Shown piece by piece: positions 1 through 12,544 of a stretch of 64,000 bases of DNA. The notes beneath the pieces were generated by a model. It was not told the origin of the DNA, ran no database searches, and worked only from the letters and a program-made list of their open reading frames with translations. The DNA lies in contig NC_133666.1 of the NCBI RefSeq assembly GCF_037893015.1, positions 163,233,051-163,297,050 on the forward strand. The letters run 5' to 3'. The DNA comes from Macrotis lagotis. Its lineage: Eukaryota > Chordata > Mammalia > Peramelemorphia > Peramelidae. Position 1 is the stretch's first letter. Each line of letters starts with the position of its first letter. A program made the position numbers and the translations under genes.

Positions 1-1244
1 ACATTGTTTTAAGAAAGACTTCATTTTTTCCCTAGGCTTTCTAGTGTTTTAAAAAAATACTTGCTATATTTTGTCAAAAGATTTTCCAACATCTTTTGAA
101 ATAATCATACGATTTCTATTAGGTTTGCTATTGATATGGTCAGTTCTCCTGAGAGTTTTCTTATTCCTGGTATAAATACCATTTTCTTTAACCATTTTGC
201 TATTATTTTATTTAAAATACTTGCATCAGCTTTTTGCATCACTTTTGTCTATAACTTTGCATCACTTGGTCTATAATTTTGATTCTTCTTGGTTTAGGTA
301 TTAACACCATATTAGTTTAATAGAATGAATTTAGCAGAACTCCTTTCACCTATTTTTTCAGATAATTTATATGGAATTGGAATTAATTGCTCCTTGAATG
401 TGTGGTACAATTTTCTTGTGAATCTTTCTAGTCCTGAACATTTTTTCTTATAGTGTGCATTAATGGATTTTCAATCATTTTATTTTTCTGCAATAGATTT
501 GTTAAATATTTAATTTCCTTTTCTATTAATCTGAGTGATTTATATTTTTGTAAATATCCATTTATTACAATTAGATTGCCAAATTTCTTGACTTAAATTT
601 GAACAAAATAGTTCTGAATTATTTAATTTCCTCCTCATTGGTGTTGAATTTACCTTTTTTTCATTTTTGTACAGGTAATTTGGTTTGTTTCTTTCTTATT
701 TTTTCATCTATTTAATCAAAGGTTTATTTATATTATTTTTTCATTAAATCAACTAAGTTTCAATTATCACTTCATTGGCTTCCTTACTGTTGAATTTATT
801 GATTGCTCCTTTGCTTTTCAGAATTTCTAATTTGTCATTTTTGGTCTTTCTTTGTCATAATTTGGTCTTTCTCTAGATTTTTTAGTTGCATGCCCAATTC
901 ATTGATTTCATCTTTTTCTATTTACTACCATAAATATTTAGAAATATTAGATTTCCCCTAATAACTGCTTTGGCTATATCTTACAAATTTCAGTATTTGT
1001 ACACTTATTGTCAATGTATTGGATGAAATCTTAATTATTTCTATGTTGTGTTGTTTGACCCATTCATTCTTTTAAATTAGGCTATTTAATTTCTAATTAA
1101 TTTAGGTCTTTTTTATTGCACATGATTTTATTGCATTATTACGTACAAATGATGCATTTAATATTTCTGTCTTTCTGCAATTGATTGTGAGGTTTTTATG
1201 CCCTCATACATGGTCAATTTTTGTGTAATTGCTATATACTACAG

Positions 1245-1245
<1 letters not shown>

Positions 1246-1286
<41 letters not shown>

Positions 1287-1310
1287 ATATATTATACACA
1301 CATATATATA
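1246..1310. repeat. (TA)n microsatellite inside L1
   Basis: A run of TA dinucleotides with a few interruptions inside the antisense L1. The same L1 position at about 51,125 has only a short TACTGTA segment, so the tract grew locally after insertion. Confidence 0.9.
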
Positions 1311-2115
1311 TATTATTTTTGTTCCTCATTCAGTTTTCTCTAGAGATCTATCTTATTTAACGATTCTAGCACTGTATTCATCTCCTTATGTTCTTTCTTG
1401 TTTCTTATTACTAGATTTGTCTAATTCTAAAGAGAGAAATTGAGTTCCCCTATCAGTATAGTTTTGTATGTGTCTTCCTGTAACCCATTTATCTTTGTTT
1501 CTAAAATTTGGATGCTATACCACTTGGTGCATTGATGTTTAGTATTGAAATTGCTTCATTGCTTATGGTACCTTTAAGAAGGATGTTATTTCCTTCCTTA
1601 TCTCTTTTAATAAGTTTTATTTTTGCAATTGCTTTATCTATAATAAGGATTGCTACCACTGCTTTTTTTCACTTCACTAATGCATAATGTATTGTACTGC
1701 CTTTTACTTTACTTTGTGTATATATCTTTGTTTTAAATGTGTTTCTTGTGAACAAAATATTGTAGGTATCTAGTTTTTAATACATTCTGCTATCTGTTTC
1801 TATTCTATAGGGGAGGTCATCCCATTCATATTCACAGTTATAATCACTATTGCTTTATAACCATCCAAGCTATCTCCTCTCTGTTTGTACTTTTTTCATC
1901 ATTTCACACTATTCCCCTTCACCAGAAAGTCATTTCTAAATAGCCACTCACTCAATCTCTCTCTCCATCAATCAGTCATCTTCCCTTTCCCTTTTCCCTT
2001 TCCTCCTCCTCCCTTCCCTTATATCAGTCCATTCTTCCTGCTTCTGCCCTGCCTCCACTTTCCCCTCCTAATTACTTGAAGGTCAAGACAAATTTCTAGA
2101 CTCAATTTTATATAC

Positions 2116-2117
<2 letters not shown>

Positions 2118-2176
<59 letters not shown>

Positions 2177-2211
2177 CTTCCAGGCTTCATCTATCTATCT
2201 ATCTATCTATC

Positions 2212-2246
<35 letters not shown>
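2118..2246. repeat. Compound microsatellite (AT)n-(ATCT)n-(AC)n
   Basis: Three adjoining tracts: AT repeats at about 2,118-2,174, ATCT tetranucleotides at about 2,189-2,213 and AC repeats at about 2,213-2,245. They lie in the inter-ORF part of the antisense L1. Confidence 0.95.
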
Positions 2247-2251
<5 letters not shown>

Positions 2252-2469
2252 TATACATGTATTTCCCCCTTTGTCCAATGAGTGTACCAGCAGTTCTCAT
2301 GCCTTTCCTTCTTTCCCTCTATTATTATAAGTCTTTTGTGCCTCTTCATACAATGCCGTTTATCCTCTATTCTGCCTCCCCCTTCCTATGATCTCATTAC
2401 AATCCCTCCCCTTTTTTAAAAATTGGAATTTTTAAAATTCATTTATCAGTGTGTCTTCAAGGATGACTA

Positions 2470-3000
2470 ATACCTTTGCTAAAAGGGCTGCTTAGTTCTT
2501 TATTAGGCTACTTTCTACCTTTGATGTCCACCTGAACTACCTAATGCTCACTTGTGACTCCAAGAAGCTGTAGCATACACAGAGGTCACAACCCAGTAAT
2601 CCATTCTGGTAGGTGGACTAAACCAATTTGAGGGTAACTGAGTAAGTCTCAAACTCATGGATGAGTTGTTAGGAGTATCTGCCACAAGAATGTCAAATCT
2701 TCCACTAATAGAATGGGTGAATGAGAACACTTTATTCCAAAAGTCATGAAAGCTTCTGAAGTAGGTGCTATGGAGTGCTTAGGGATTTGTTAGACATAGA
2801 AGATGTTTGCATTTTCCATTGCATCTAGAGACATCACCAGGAGTTTTGACTCTGTCTTTCCACTGGACCATGATGATTTTGGAAGCGAGAATAAGATTGA
2901 CAGCATCATGCAACTCTGCCTCACTTAAATCCCAAAGTAATCACCCATACCATTCTATCATGAATCACCAGGTTCTGCCCCCCGCCCCCCCCCCCCGGGA
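2470..3000 (+). mobile_element. RTE-tail SINE/LINE remnant, plus orientation
   Basis: The segment around 2,740-2,960 carries the block 'actctgcctcacttaaatcc' (about 2,910-2,930). The same block appears in reverse complement near 15,845-15,875, and a related block appears at 36.23-36.42 kb, so it belongs to a dispersed family. The wording and 3' layout agree with marsupial SINEs whose tails derive from an RTE-type LINE, but this is recalled rather than searched. The copy ends in a C-rich tract at 2,978-2,996 (C6-G-C12). It has no coding capacity. The left boundary is uncertain. Confidence 0.5.
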
Positions 3001-3955
3001 GTTACAGTCATGACATTGCACACAGGCAGCCCATACCACAGGGTCATTTAGTCCTTTTAAAGATTTCACTGCTCACCTCTTAGTGTTAGAAAGGGGTTAG
3101 AGAAGGTGACATAAAAATTGTCTGCTGACTCATGCTTGGCCTGATTACCATAGCAGGTGGGAATCCCACTTTTCTGTTGAGACAAAAAAGATTCCACTCA
3201 CCATTCATGCATACATATACTGATAGAGAACACAAGATCCAATAGACCTGAAAGACAAACAGAAGTTGTTGCAAGAGTACTCAGCAGGTATCATATCCAA
3301 ATAGCAGCCCCAAGTAAAACAAGTGAAACAACTGAAGATCAGTTTACTGATATTGGAACTGGATAGACATTTTTTGGAGTTGCTGCAGTAAAACTGGTCT
3401 AGGCAACAAGCTTGAATGTCTACCAAAAGGAGTGAATGACAGACATTACAATGAGATTTTCACTTTTAGGAAAGCATCACACAGCTAGCATGGGGCCTAA
3501 GCTCTCACCATGATGATCTCTGATGAAGTCAAAGCAAAATTTTATGAAGACCAGGAGACCTTATCATTGATGTACCAAAAGAGGAAAGTTTATAATTCTG
3601 TATGACTTTAATGTTAAAGTAGTCAGATTAGCAAACAAGGCAGGGAGCTTTTGGGAGTTGGAAATAGCAACCACAATAGTCACCTAACTGAAAACTTGTG
3701 TATCTCATGACTTTTTCATCATATTCACTGTAATCATATGTTATTTAAACATAGAAAAATAACAAATCCAAAATATCAAAATGATAAATATTGAAAATTA
3801 ATCACTTTGAAGATACTAATACCAAGTTCATCAAAGACAAAAAGGAAATTCTATTATTGGAGTATTCTTAGCAACATTTTATGGATTAACATAATATTGA
3901 TTATGACCTAAATGCCACTGATCAGAGAATTGGTATAGTAGATATTTTGCTATAT
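3001..3955. other. No recognisable feature
   Basis: About 950 bp of ordinary AT-rich sequence. I see no exon-like open frame, no recognised repeat and no low-complexity tract. Short open frames on the minus strand (3,086-3,426) have no recognisable motif. Confidence 0.5.
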
Positions 3956-4165
3956 ATGGCTGTGAGTGGAGTCAATATGATCTGAGTTCAAATCCAGTCT
4001 CAGATAGTTATTAGTTATGTGACATTGAGCAAGTCATTTAACCTCTATCAGCCCTAGTTTCCTCAATTATACAAGGAATATAATAATCATATTCACCTTT
4101 AAGAGTTTTTATGAAGTTCATCTGAGATAAAATATTTGAAAAACCTTTTGGCACAATCAATACAA
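3956..4165 (+). mobile_element. MIR/CORE-SINE, plus orientation
   Basis: It has the typical CORE-SINE order: a B-box-like 'gagttcaaatcc' near 3,988, then the core 'gtgacattgagcaagtcatttaacctc' region at 4,018-4,045. This is followed by a 'tttcctcaattatacaaggaataataat' type segment and an 'gagataaaatatttgaaaaacc' type tail. Divergence from the other copies here suggests an old insertion. Confidence 0.75.
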
Positions 4166-4169
4166 CCAA

Positions 4170-4505
4170 AACAATAAAGATGAATTCAGAGAAGTCTATG
4201 AAAATTTATATGACTGAGTTATAATGAAGCAAATAGAACCAGGATAATAATATATGAAAAGTCTACAACATAAATAGAAACAATATCAGTAGCAGCAGCA
4301 ACAACCACAATCATGAATGACTTCTTTGCAGAGATGAATGTATACAGGTAAGGAATACTGAATATACTGTTAGGCACAGTTTATCTGTTAGTTGGTTATG
4401 CTGAAATATCTTTATTCTTTTTTTTTATTCTTTGATAGAAGGTATGACTTAATAGATGTCAAAAAAGTTTGCTACCATAAATGTATGTAATTTTAAATGA
4501 AAAAT
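4170..4505 (+). mobile_element. Decayed L1 3' UTR fragment, plus orientation
   Basis: The segment 'agcaaatagaaccaggataa' (about 4,229) followed by 'acaaccacaatcatgaatgac' resembles the plus-strand L1 3' UTR at 17,975-18,060 and 27,670-27,720. There, 'gaaccaagagaacagtatac' is followed by 'aacaactttgtgag'. Similarity is weak but extends through about 300 bp, including a T-rich segment near 4,415-4,435. Confidence 0.45.
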
Positions 4506-5535
4506 ATCAATAAAGATAGACAATCAAGATCAATAAGATAGAAAATAAAAATTGAAAATAGATAAAATTCAAAACAAAAGATTATGAAAATAATAAAGTT
4601 AAATGCATTTATTAAAAATAATCATCTACAGCAATAAACAACTTCAGTCAATTCAGTAAAAAAGTGAGATTCGAACTGTTTTTTGTATAAAATGAAAATG
4701 ATATAAAATAAAGAAAAATAAGATGGTAGATTAACAGCAGAATAAAAATTAAATCACTTGTTAGAACATTTTATATAGTTATATGCTTATAAATCTGAGT
4801 ATTTATATGAAAAGATTACTACTATAAAAGATAAAATATCAAAATTAATTGAACTTGAAATAGAGATCTTTAACAACACAATAAAATTAAATTGAATTGA
4901 ATAAACTATAAAGACAACAAAGGAAAACTATGAACCCTGTTCCAAGAAATTTTTATTAAACAATTAAATAATAAATAGCCTGAACCATAAAAATAATTGT
5001 CAAATAATCAAAAACCCTTTCATTTTCTTAAATGAATGTCTTCCTAATATCTAGAATAGGGAGAAAAAAAGTCAAGGAATGGATATATATATATATAGCA
5101 ATATCTCTAATACATATTGACATATAATATATTCCACAATGTTTAGTTCTAGCCATATGCTCCCAAATAGTTCACTAATATAAAACTGGTTTTATGCTAA
5201 TCATATTGGTATGCTTTAATATTAGTAAAGCTATTAAGACAATAAAATTAAAATAAAAAATTAAACCACATGCTTTTGTTAAAATGTGTAAATAAAATTT
5301 TAGAACCATACTTCTGTAATATATCCTTAAAATACAGTCATAAAGATCTTTAAATTTTAAAAATTATTATCTTTTCCTTATTTATATTTGCCGCTGAATT
5401 TCTCTATTATTTACTCTGTGAGGAAGTATTTGTATGAAAGTAAGATCAAGACTGAGATGAACAGATCAATGAAAGAAAATGAGAGAATTCATCAAAACTA
5501 TTTTTTGTTGTTCTGTCATTTTTTTAATCATATAT
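4506..5535. other. AT-rich stretch without recognisable feature
   Basis: A very A-rich kilobase. No gene, no clear repeat boundary and no meaningful open frame. Some of it may be unrecognisable L1 remains. Confidence 0.5.
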
Positions 5536-5539
5536 GAAA

Positions 5540-5765
5540 CTTCCTGACTCCACTTGGGATTTTCTTGGTAAACATGCTAGAGTGGCCTGCCTTTTCCTAC
5601 TCTAGTTCAAGTTGCAAATGAGGAACTGAGGCAAATAGGATTAAGTGACTTGCCCAGGCTCACACAGTTATTTAAGTGTTTGAGTCCAAATTTGAAAGCA
5701 GGAAAATGATTCTTCTTGACTCCCATTGTTGTCACTGACCTAATCCCAAAGAAAATTATAAAAAA
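5540..5765 (-). mobile_element. CORE-SINE, antisense
   Basis: The reverse-complement CORE signature 'gtgacttgcccaggctcaca' is at about 5,645, preceded by 'atgaggaactgaggcaaata'. It is followed by the antisense B-box region and tRNA-like head, ending near 5,750. The left part (5,540-5,600, 'ttcttggtaaacatgctaga') is the antisense of the tail that in sense copies reads 'tttgccaagaaaaccccaaa', as at 57,350. This is the same SINE family as the copies at 10.3, 30.1, 36.7 and 57.2 kb. Confidence 0.8.
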
Positions 5766-5884
5766 TAAAAAAAGTTTCTCATGATATGCCCCAAATCTTA
5801 GAGTCAGCATTTACACAAAGGACAAATATAATCCTGTATCAAGCTATCATTTGCATTTCATAGTTTTTAGTTTTGATTGATTTG

Positions 5885-6060
5885 TTGTTATTTTACATTC
5901 GTATTGTAATCATTGCATATATTATTTATCTGGTTCTCTTTAATCGCATCTTTTAAAATGTTTTTTTAACAGAATAATGGTATTCCATCATTACTTGCTT
6001 ACCATGCCCCAGTTGAGTGTCATCTAATTTGTTTCATATTGTGATAACTCTTGACCAAAC
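5885..6060 (-). mobile_element. Short L1 3' UTR fragment, antisense
   Basis: The segment 'aataatggtattccatcatt' (about 5,974) followed by 'accatgccccagttgagtgt' corresponds to the L1 3' UTR block at 32,370-32,430 and 48,385-48,440. Those copies read 'aacaatAATattcca...gccattcccCaattgatgg'. It appears to be an older, 5'-truncated copy adjoining the next L1. Confidence 0.5.
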
Positions 6061-6063
6061 GTG

Positions 6064-6324
6064 TTTTTCTTTTATTTATGTATTTATTTTCATCCATATG
6101 CACAAACATATTTGTAAATTATAAAATTTCCTTCCACTCTCCCTTCCCACTTCCCTCCCTTCAATGATAAACATTCAGGTTAGCATTGTACATACATATT
6201 TTTATAAACACTTGTAAAGAATAATATTCATTATTTCCAGTATGAAGAATTAGGATTAAGGAAAAGAGACACATCAGAGTTAAATTTTATAAAGTGTTCA
6301 TCATATTCTAAAGGGTTGTTTGTC

Positions 6325-6377
<53 letters not shown>

Positions 6378-9175
6378 TTGTGGTTGTGTTTTTTTTTTCT
6401 TTTGTTTTTCTTCCTTTGGTTGGGGATAATATAGTCCAATTTTTTAAAAAATCTTCATCACTTTCTGAAGGGGTGTTTTTGTTTGTGTGTGTTTGGTATT
6501 TTTTGCGTGTGTTTTTCTTCCTCTGGATGGCTGTGTTCATAGATGGTCTAATACAGTTGTCTTAGCTCTCTGAACTGCTGAGAGGAGCTGCTTCCATCAA
6601 GTTTGTTCATCTCACAATATTGTTGTTGTTGTGTACATTGTTCTCTTGGTTCTACTCCCTTTGCTCAGCATGAGATCCTGAAAGTCATTCCATGCTTCTC
6701 TAGAGGTTGATCATTTATAGTTTTTTGTAGAACAATAGTATTCAATATTATTCATATATTATAACTAGTTAACATTTCTGCAATTGATGGCCATCCCCTC
6801 AATTTCTAATTCTTTGCCACTTCAAAAAGTGCTGCAATGAATATTTTGGAACATGAAAGACTTTTCCCTTTTTTTATAATTTCTTCAGGATATAGACCTA
6901 GATTTGGAATTGCTGATCAAAGAGTAGAAACAGTTTTATCACTTTTTGGGCATAGTTCTGTATTGTTCTCTAGGAACACTGGATCCATTCACAATTCCAC
7001 CAGCAAGGCACTAATGTCCCAATCCTTCCATAATCTGTCCAACATATATCATTTTCCCTTTTTTTCTCATCATGGACAATCTGATCATGGTGAGAGGATA
7101 CCCCAATGATTTTTTAATTTGCATTTCTCTAATCGATAGTGATTTGGAACATTTTATCATGTGATAATGTATAGCTTTAATTTCTTCATTTGAAAATTGT
7201 TTATTCATATCATTTGACCATTTATCAATTGGGAAATGACTTGTTACCTTATAACTTTGATGCAATTCTCTATATATTTTTGAAATGGGATCTTTAACAG
7301 AACTCCTAGTAGTAAAGATATTTTTCTAGCTTTCTACTTTCATTCTGATTTTGGTAGGAATAATTTTAATAGTGCAAACCCTTTTTAATTTAATATAGCC
7401 AAAATCATTCATTTTGCAGTTTATAATGTACTCTAATTCTTTTTGGTGATAAATTTATCACCTTTACAGAGATCTGATAATTTCTTGGTCTATTAATTTA
7501 TGTATGTTGTTGCTCTTCATGTCTAAATCCTGTACCCATTTTGATCTTATTTTGGTATAGGAGGTAAGATGTGGATCTATGCCTAGGTTTGCCATACTAT
7601 TTTTTAGTTTTCCCAAGATTTTTAGTCAAATAGTGAGTTCTTATCCCAGAAACTGATGCCATTGGGTTTATCAAATAGTAGATTGTTGTAGTCATTTACT
7701 GTGCCTTCTTTTGAACCTGTCCTAATTCACTGATCTATTACTATGTTTCTTAACCAGTACCAGGCAGTTTTGATGACTCCTGCTTGATAGTATAATTTTA
7801 GATTTGGTGGAGCTAGACCACTTTCCTTTCTATCATTTTTCATTAATTCCCTTACTACTTTTGCCCTTTTATTGCTCCAGATTAATTATATTACATTTTT
7901 TTCTAATAATTTAATTTGGGGAGAATTGCCATTTTTATTATATTAGCACTACCTAACCATGAGCATTTGACATTTTTCCATTTATTGATCTGACTTTATT
8001 TGGGTGAGAAATGCTTTATAATAGTGTTCATGGAGTTTCTGGATTTGGCATGGGAGGTAGATTCCCAAGTATTTAATATTGTCTACAGTTGTTTTAATTG
8101 GAATTTCTCTTTCTATCTCTTGCTTTTGGGCTATGTTATTCATATATATATGTATATAATTTGCTGATGATTTCTGTGGATTTGCTTTATATCCTTCTAC
8201 TATGCTGAATTTGTTAATTGTTCCAAGGTGATTTTTTAGACGATTTTCTTGGGTTCTCTATGTATACCATCATATCATCTGCAAATAGTGATAATTTTGT
8301 TTCTTAATTGCCAATTCTGATTCCTTTAATTGCTTTTTCTTCTCTTAATGTTATAGCTAGCAATTCTAATATTATATTAAATAGTAATTGTGATAATGGG
8401 AATTCTTCATTCTTGCTTCACTCCTGATTTTATTGGAAATATGAGTTTATTCACATTACACATAATATTTGTTGATGGTTTTAGATACATATTTTTTATT
8501 ATTTTAAGGAAAACTCCATTTACTTCTATACTCTTTAGTGTTTTAATAAGAATAGATGTATTTTATCAAAGACTTTTTCAGAATCTATGGAGACAATTAA
8601 ATGATTTCTGTTGGTTTTGCTACTGATTAGGGAGATTGGTCTATAATTTTCTTTGTCTGTTCTGGTTCTTCCTAGTTTAGGTATCAGCACCATTTGGTGT
8701 CATAAAAGGAGTTAGGAAGAATGCTTCCTCTCTGATTTTTTAAAAATATTTTATGTAGGACAGGAATTAATTGTTCCTTAGATGTTTAGTAGAATTCACT
8801 TGTAAATCCATCTGGACCTGGATACATTTTTTTAGGGAATTTATTGATGGTTTTTTCAATTTCTTTTTCTGAGATGGGATTAATTGAGCAATTTATTTCC
8901 TCTTCTGTTAATCTGGGCAGCTTGTATTTTTTGTTATTATTCATCCATTTCACTCATTATCCAATTTATTGGCATATAGTTTGGCAATGTAGTTTAGAAT
9001 TATCTCTTTCATTTCCTCCTCATTAGTGATTAGTTTACCTTTTACATTTTTAAAACTAGTGATTTTGTTAACTTTTTTCTTTTTTAAATCAGATTAACTA
9101 AATTTTTGTCTATTTTATTGAATTTTTAATAAAACTACCTTTCTCTTTAGAAATATAAAAATCTAGAAAATATGA
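6064..9175 (-). mobile_element. LINE-1, antisense, 5'-truncated (3' UTR plus C-terminal ORF2)
   Basis: It starts with an antisense A-tail/3' end ('ttttcatccatatgcacaaa', about 6,088). It proceeds through the 3' UTR with its pyrimidine-rich block and an internal (TG)n tract at 6,325-6,376. Antisense ORF2 then runs from about 7,000 to about 9,175. The same order occurs in the copy at 31,825-34,185. The element stops in the reverse-transcriptase region, so it is an ordinary 5'-truncated insertion. Multiple stops and shifts break ORF2. The longest remnant frame (7,265-7,011, minus strand) matches the ORF2 C-terminal segment also seen at 17,439-17,600 (N-E-E-I-K and L-x-I-R-E-M-Q-I-K). Confidence 0.9.
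6325..6376. repeat. (TG)n microsatellite in L1 3' UTR
   Basis: About 25 TG units. The same 3' UTR site in other copies also carries TG/CA repeats (32,080-32,125; CA/GACA at 18,155-18,180), so the seed is inherited from the element. Confidence 0.95.
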
Positions 9176-9526
9176 ATCCCTCTGAATTTTCAGAAAAGAA
9201 AAAAAGTTTCCCCCCAATATAATGAAGTCACAACTCAGAGGTTAAGTACTACTTGTCAAACTGTCACATGGTGAAAAGAATGCCATAGATGACCGGTTTT
9301 TGTATATTAACTAAAAACCAAACAGACCCTGATGCAAAACTCAGCAATACCACAAGAGAATGCTCTTTTTAAATTCAGTCAGAAAAGGAAAGGTCTGAAT
9401 ATAAACCTAACAATAGAATTTGCACATACAAATATAGGATTTCTATAGTTATAAATCAATGTATCTATAGGACAGTGGGTAGGATGAAAATATTTTTGTA
9501 AGTCTCTGTCTCTCTTCTCTCTCCAT

Positions 9527-9585
<59 letters not shown>

Positions 9586-10300
9586 TATATGTGTGTGTGT
9601 ATGTATGTATATATTTATATACACATATATATCTGTGTGTGTTTCCTAGTTCTGAAAGTCTGTTTAGATACCAAGTTTGATATTTTAGAAAGTTATCTGC
9701 AAAACTTTTTGTAATTTCTTTATACTCTGCCAGTTTGTTGAAGAGTATTAAACATCAAGGATCTGATTCCTGGATCATGTAAGAAAAATATGAACCCCCC
9801 AATAAAAATTTGGCATGAATTCAATGTGCTCTGAAATTTTGGGGACCTTTTAATAAACCCCAAGTTCTAATGTCAAAACCTTACTAATATTTTTCCTTGG
9901 AAGTATTGTTAAAACTTGAGTCTGGGTGAACTCAGGGAATTCTGTCAACAGTTGTTAACTGCTAAGATGGGAAACACATACTTTCTCAGAAAAATGCAGG
10001 AGAGAAAAGAAGAATCAAAATTTATTCATTTACTCAGTTTTACATTGGACAGATTTCTACTTATATAACTTGATCTAGGAGAGATCTAAGTAAGGAAATA
10101 AAAAAAAAGTCAGGGACATTTTTGATCCTATTGTTTTAAAGACTCAATTCTACTTGCCATCATTTTAAACAAGGACTATAGTGTTTCACCATGCATTAAA
10201 CCCCAAGGAACATGGAAGAAGATCCTAAGGGGAAAATTGGGTGATAGACTGAAAAGTCAAGATTAGTCAGAAGGAAAGTTAGTTCTTCACAGACTTGTCA
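9176..10300. other. Non-genic stretch with (AT)n/(TG)n microsatellite
   Basis: No gene or recognised transposon. A compound (AT)n tract lies at 9,532-9,582 and continues into AT/TG-rich sequence to about 9,645. The remaining sequence has no open frame longer than noise. Confidence 0.55.
9532..9645. repeat. (AT)n/(GT)n compound microsatellite
   Basis: About 25 AT units, then alternating ATAC, TATG and GTGT units. Confidence 0.95.
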
Positions 10301-10556
10301 GATGATATTTGTTCAGCCGTTTTAGTTTTGTCTGACTCTTTGTAACCCCATTTATGTCAGTTTCTTGGCAGAGATACTAGGGCAGTGTGTTACTTATTTC
10401 TCCAGTTTATTTTTTAAATGAATAACTGAGGCAAACAGTGTTATGTGACTTGCCCAGAGTCACATAGTAAGTGTGTGAGGCCAGATTTTAACAAAGGTAG
10501 GTGAGCCTTCCTGATTCTAGTTCTGTTATTAACCACTGTGTCACTTGACTGTTCAA
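10300..10556 (-). mobile_element. CORE-SINE, antisense
   Basis: The left end 'ttttagttttgtctgactct' (about 10,320) is the reverse complement of the 3' tail that in sense copies reads 'gagtcAgacatgactgaaa'. The core is at 'gtgacttgcccagagtcaca' (about 10,446), followed by the antisense B-box region and a tRNA-like head up to 10,555. Full length for the family (about 250 bp). Confidence 0.85.
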
Positions 10557-10804
10557 TATAATATTGACACACCATAACCCTCCCTTTGACAAAGCTCTTC
10601 AGCGATGACTACATTAGCAATCACTTTCTATGATGACTGTTTTATACACCTGTTATAGTCTGTACACTTGGTGCGGTATACTAGAAAATGAAGGGTGGTT
10701 CATATTCAATGAAAATTAAATACAAAATTTAAAGAAGTAATTAGCCAGATTTGTCTAATAATCATAATTTATATGTATGTAATTTACATATGTACATCTA
10801 TATG

Positions 10805-10990
10805 ACCTTAATGTTTTGAAAATTGCTTTAAAAACATTATTTGAATTTCACAGCAACTGCATGGGAGAGGTGCTCTTATTATCTTCAGGCAGTAAACTGA
10901 GAAAGATAAAGTGAATTATCTAGTTTTACACATTTAGTAAATATATGAATTATGATTTGAAAGAAAGTGTTCCTGGCACTTTATCTGCTG
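10805..10990 (-). mobile_element. MIR, antisense
   Basis: Matches the antisense MIR order: 'ttcacagcaactgcatggga' (about 10,848), 'ggtgctcttattatcttcag', then a damaged 'taaactgagaaagataaagtgaattatctag' core. This is an old, diverged copy. Confidence 0.6.
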
Positions 10991-12320
10991 GACTAGCTAT
11001 TTGCCTCAGATTTAGAGGGCAACTTGTTAACTCTATTTGTTGTTTCTTCTTTACCATCATTCTGAATCCCAATCCTCTGATCTATACTGAAGAGGAGAAA
11101 ATTATCTTCAGGCATGGAGGAAAATATATGGGTGTCTGAAAATGTTTATATGCCTGACCAAAGTAAAAAAAAAATCTTTTGGATTTTCCATTATTTAGAA
11201 TGATACATTTTTATTCTTTCTTTCATGAATTTGAAAGCATTCACAATTGATCTTAATTAAAATCTTGCCCTGCCAAATCCCAGTCTTGGATCACTCCCAC
11301 CATTAATTTCCTTAATTCATGCTCACATGATCCTGATTAAACCTGGAAAAAAAAAATCACAAAACATTTCTTAGTAGATTCAAATTTAAGTTACAAAGTC
11401 TAAATTGAACTCTCAATACATTAAAGCAATCTTTTGACATATCCCTAATTGACTTATCCCATTCAGTACAGCAGCTCTTCCAAAATTTTATTTTTCCTCA
11501 TATCTTCCACAGCTCCACATTCCTTTACCCTTTCAGTTGAGAACTTTGTCATGTATTTCAGTGAAAAAAATTGAGGCTGGTGGTGATGGCTCCTCATATC
11601 ATAATCACTTAGATACCTTCTACAACTAACTTCCTACTTTACCCCTTTCACAAGGAGCTTAACAAGGCAAACGCCTCTACATGAAAAAGTGAACCTAGCT
11701 TGTCTGTTCCAGAAAAATTTTCCTTCTATCATTCATACTTTCTCAATTATCTTAGTTACAACCTATCTACTAGCTACTTTCTTAACTATCTACAAGTATA
11801 CCCATGTTTCCTCATCCTCAAAGAAAAAAAAATTACAATAAGAAGAGGGGGAAAAAATCCTTTCCTTTATTCTCACTCTTTTCTTTATTTTTTGAATTCT
11901 GAATTCCAAGCTAAAAATTCAAGTCACATGGATCCTTCCAGGATATCATAATTGCCTACAGGATTTATCAATTTGAACTCTTTATATAAGTTTAAGGAAT
12001 GAGTTTTTCACAGGAATACTCCTAAAAGCTATGAGAGGTTGAAATGCATTATTGTTCCAAAACCACTTTAAAATCAGATTTGTTTATTCATCCTGGAACC
12101 TCAAAGTCAGTAGGGAATTTATAAGAGTATCTATTATATTAAATGAAAAGATATTTGAAGATCTAAGTTTTAGCTCCTAAGATTAATAAAGGTTATGAGG
12201 GGAGAAAGGCAAAAAAACGTATTTTTCTTATTGAGGAGGTTTTATATAATTCATACAAATGTTCTGTATTGATGTGACATTTCTAATCTAAAGCTTGCAC
12301 CTCTGAGAAACCTCACTGTC
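10991..12320. other. Mostly featureless; L2-like scrap inside
   Basis: Apart from the possible L2 piece at 11,560-11,850, I see no gene, no recognised repeat and no long tract. The 83-codon plus-strand frame at 11,700-11,951 is part of that L2-like piece rather than a gene. Confidence 0.5.
11560..11850 (+). mobile_element. Possible L2 (CR1-clade) LINE reverse-transcriptase fragment
   Basis: In the frame around 11,700-11,850 the plus strand encodes a segment resembling the L2 reverse-transcriptase block that precedes the K-H-A-H-V-x-P-I-L-K-K motif. Here it reads L-Q-V-Y-P-C-F-L-I-L-K-E-K-K. The upstream DNA also follows recalled marsupial L2 text. Stops are present and the piece is isolated, so confidence is modest. 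Confidence 0.4.
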
Positions 12321-12324
12321 TTGA

Positions 12325-12495
12325 GGAAAGAAGCCAGAAATCTTTAATTCTACTGTAATTTAATTGTCAATATCTATATGACCTTGGGCAAATTGCTTAG
12401 ACTTTTTGTCTCAATTTCCCAACAGTAAAATGAGGATAATAATTAATTTTGGCCAATTTAAAGCATTGAAGTTAGACTAATATGAGTTAATAGAT
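12325..12495 (+). mobile_element. MIR, plus orientation
   Basis: Core 'atgaccttgggcaaattgct' at about 12,377. It is followed by 'gtctcaatttcccaacagta', 'aaatgaggataataatta' and a tail with 'atagatgtaaaagaattt'. Typical MIR order, heavily diverged. Confidence 0.75.
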
Positions 12496-12544
12496 GTAAA
12501 AGAATTTTAGAATTTTAACTGTATGATTCAAAAATAGATTATCT

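Larger units (their letters stand above)
1..2435 (-). mobile_element. LINE-1 fragment, antisense (ORF2 N-terminal half and inter-ORF region)
   Basis: The plus strand reads as the reverse complement of a marsupial-type L1. From 1 to about 1,650 it matches, block by block, the antisense ORF2 text at 50.6-51.6 kb, for example the 'tggtcaattttTGTGTAA' block near 1,210 against the block near 51,110. From about 1,780 to 2,435 it matches the pyrimidine-rich inter-ORF segment seen at 51.65-52.1 kb. The element runs off the left edge. No open frame of useful length survives, and a (TA)n tract at about 1,250 and (AT)n/(ATCT)n/(AC)n tracts at 2,118-2,246 have expanded inside it. It is a dead copy. The right boundary is approximate, within about 40 bp. 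Confidence 0.8.

Noticed and set aside
2118..2246. Direct repeats considered as a CRISPR-like or satellite array
   Set aside because: They are simple di- and tetranucleotide microsatellites without spacers, in a vertebrate context.
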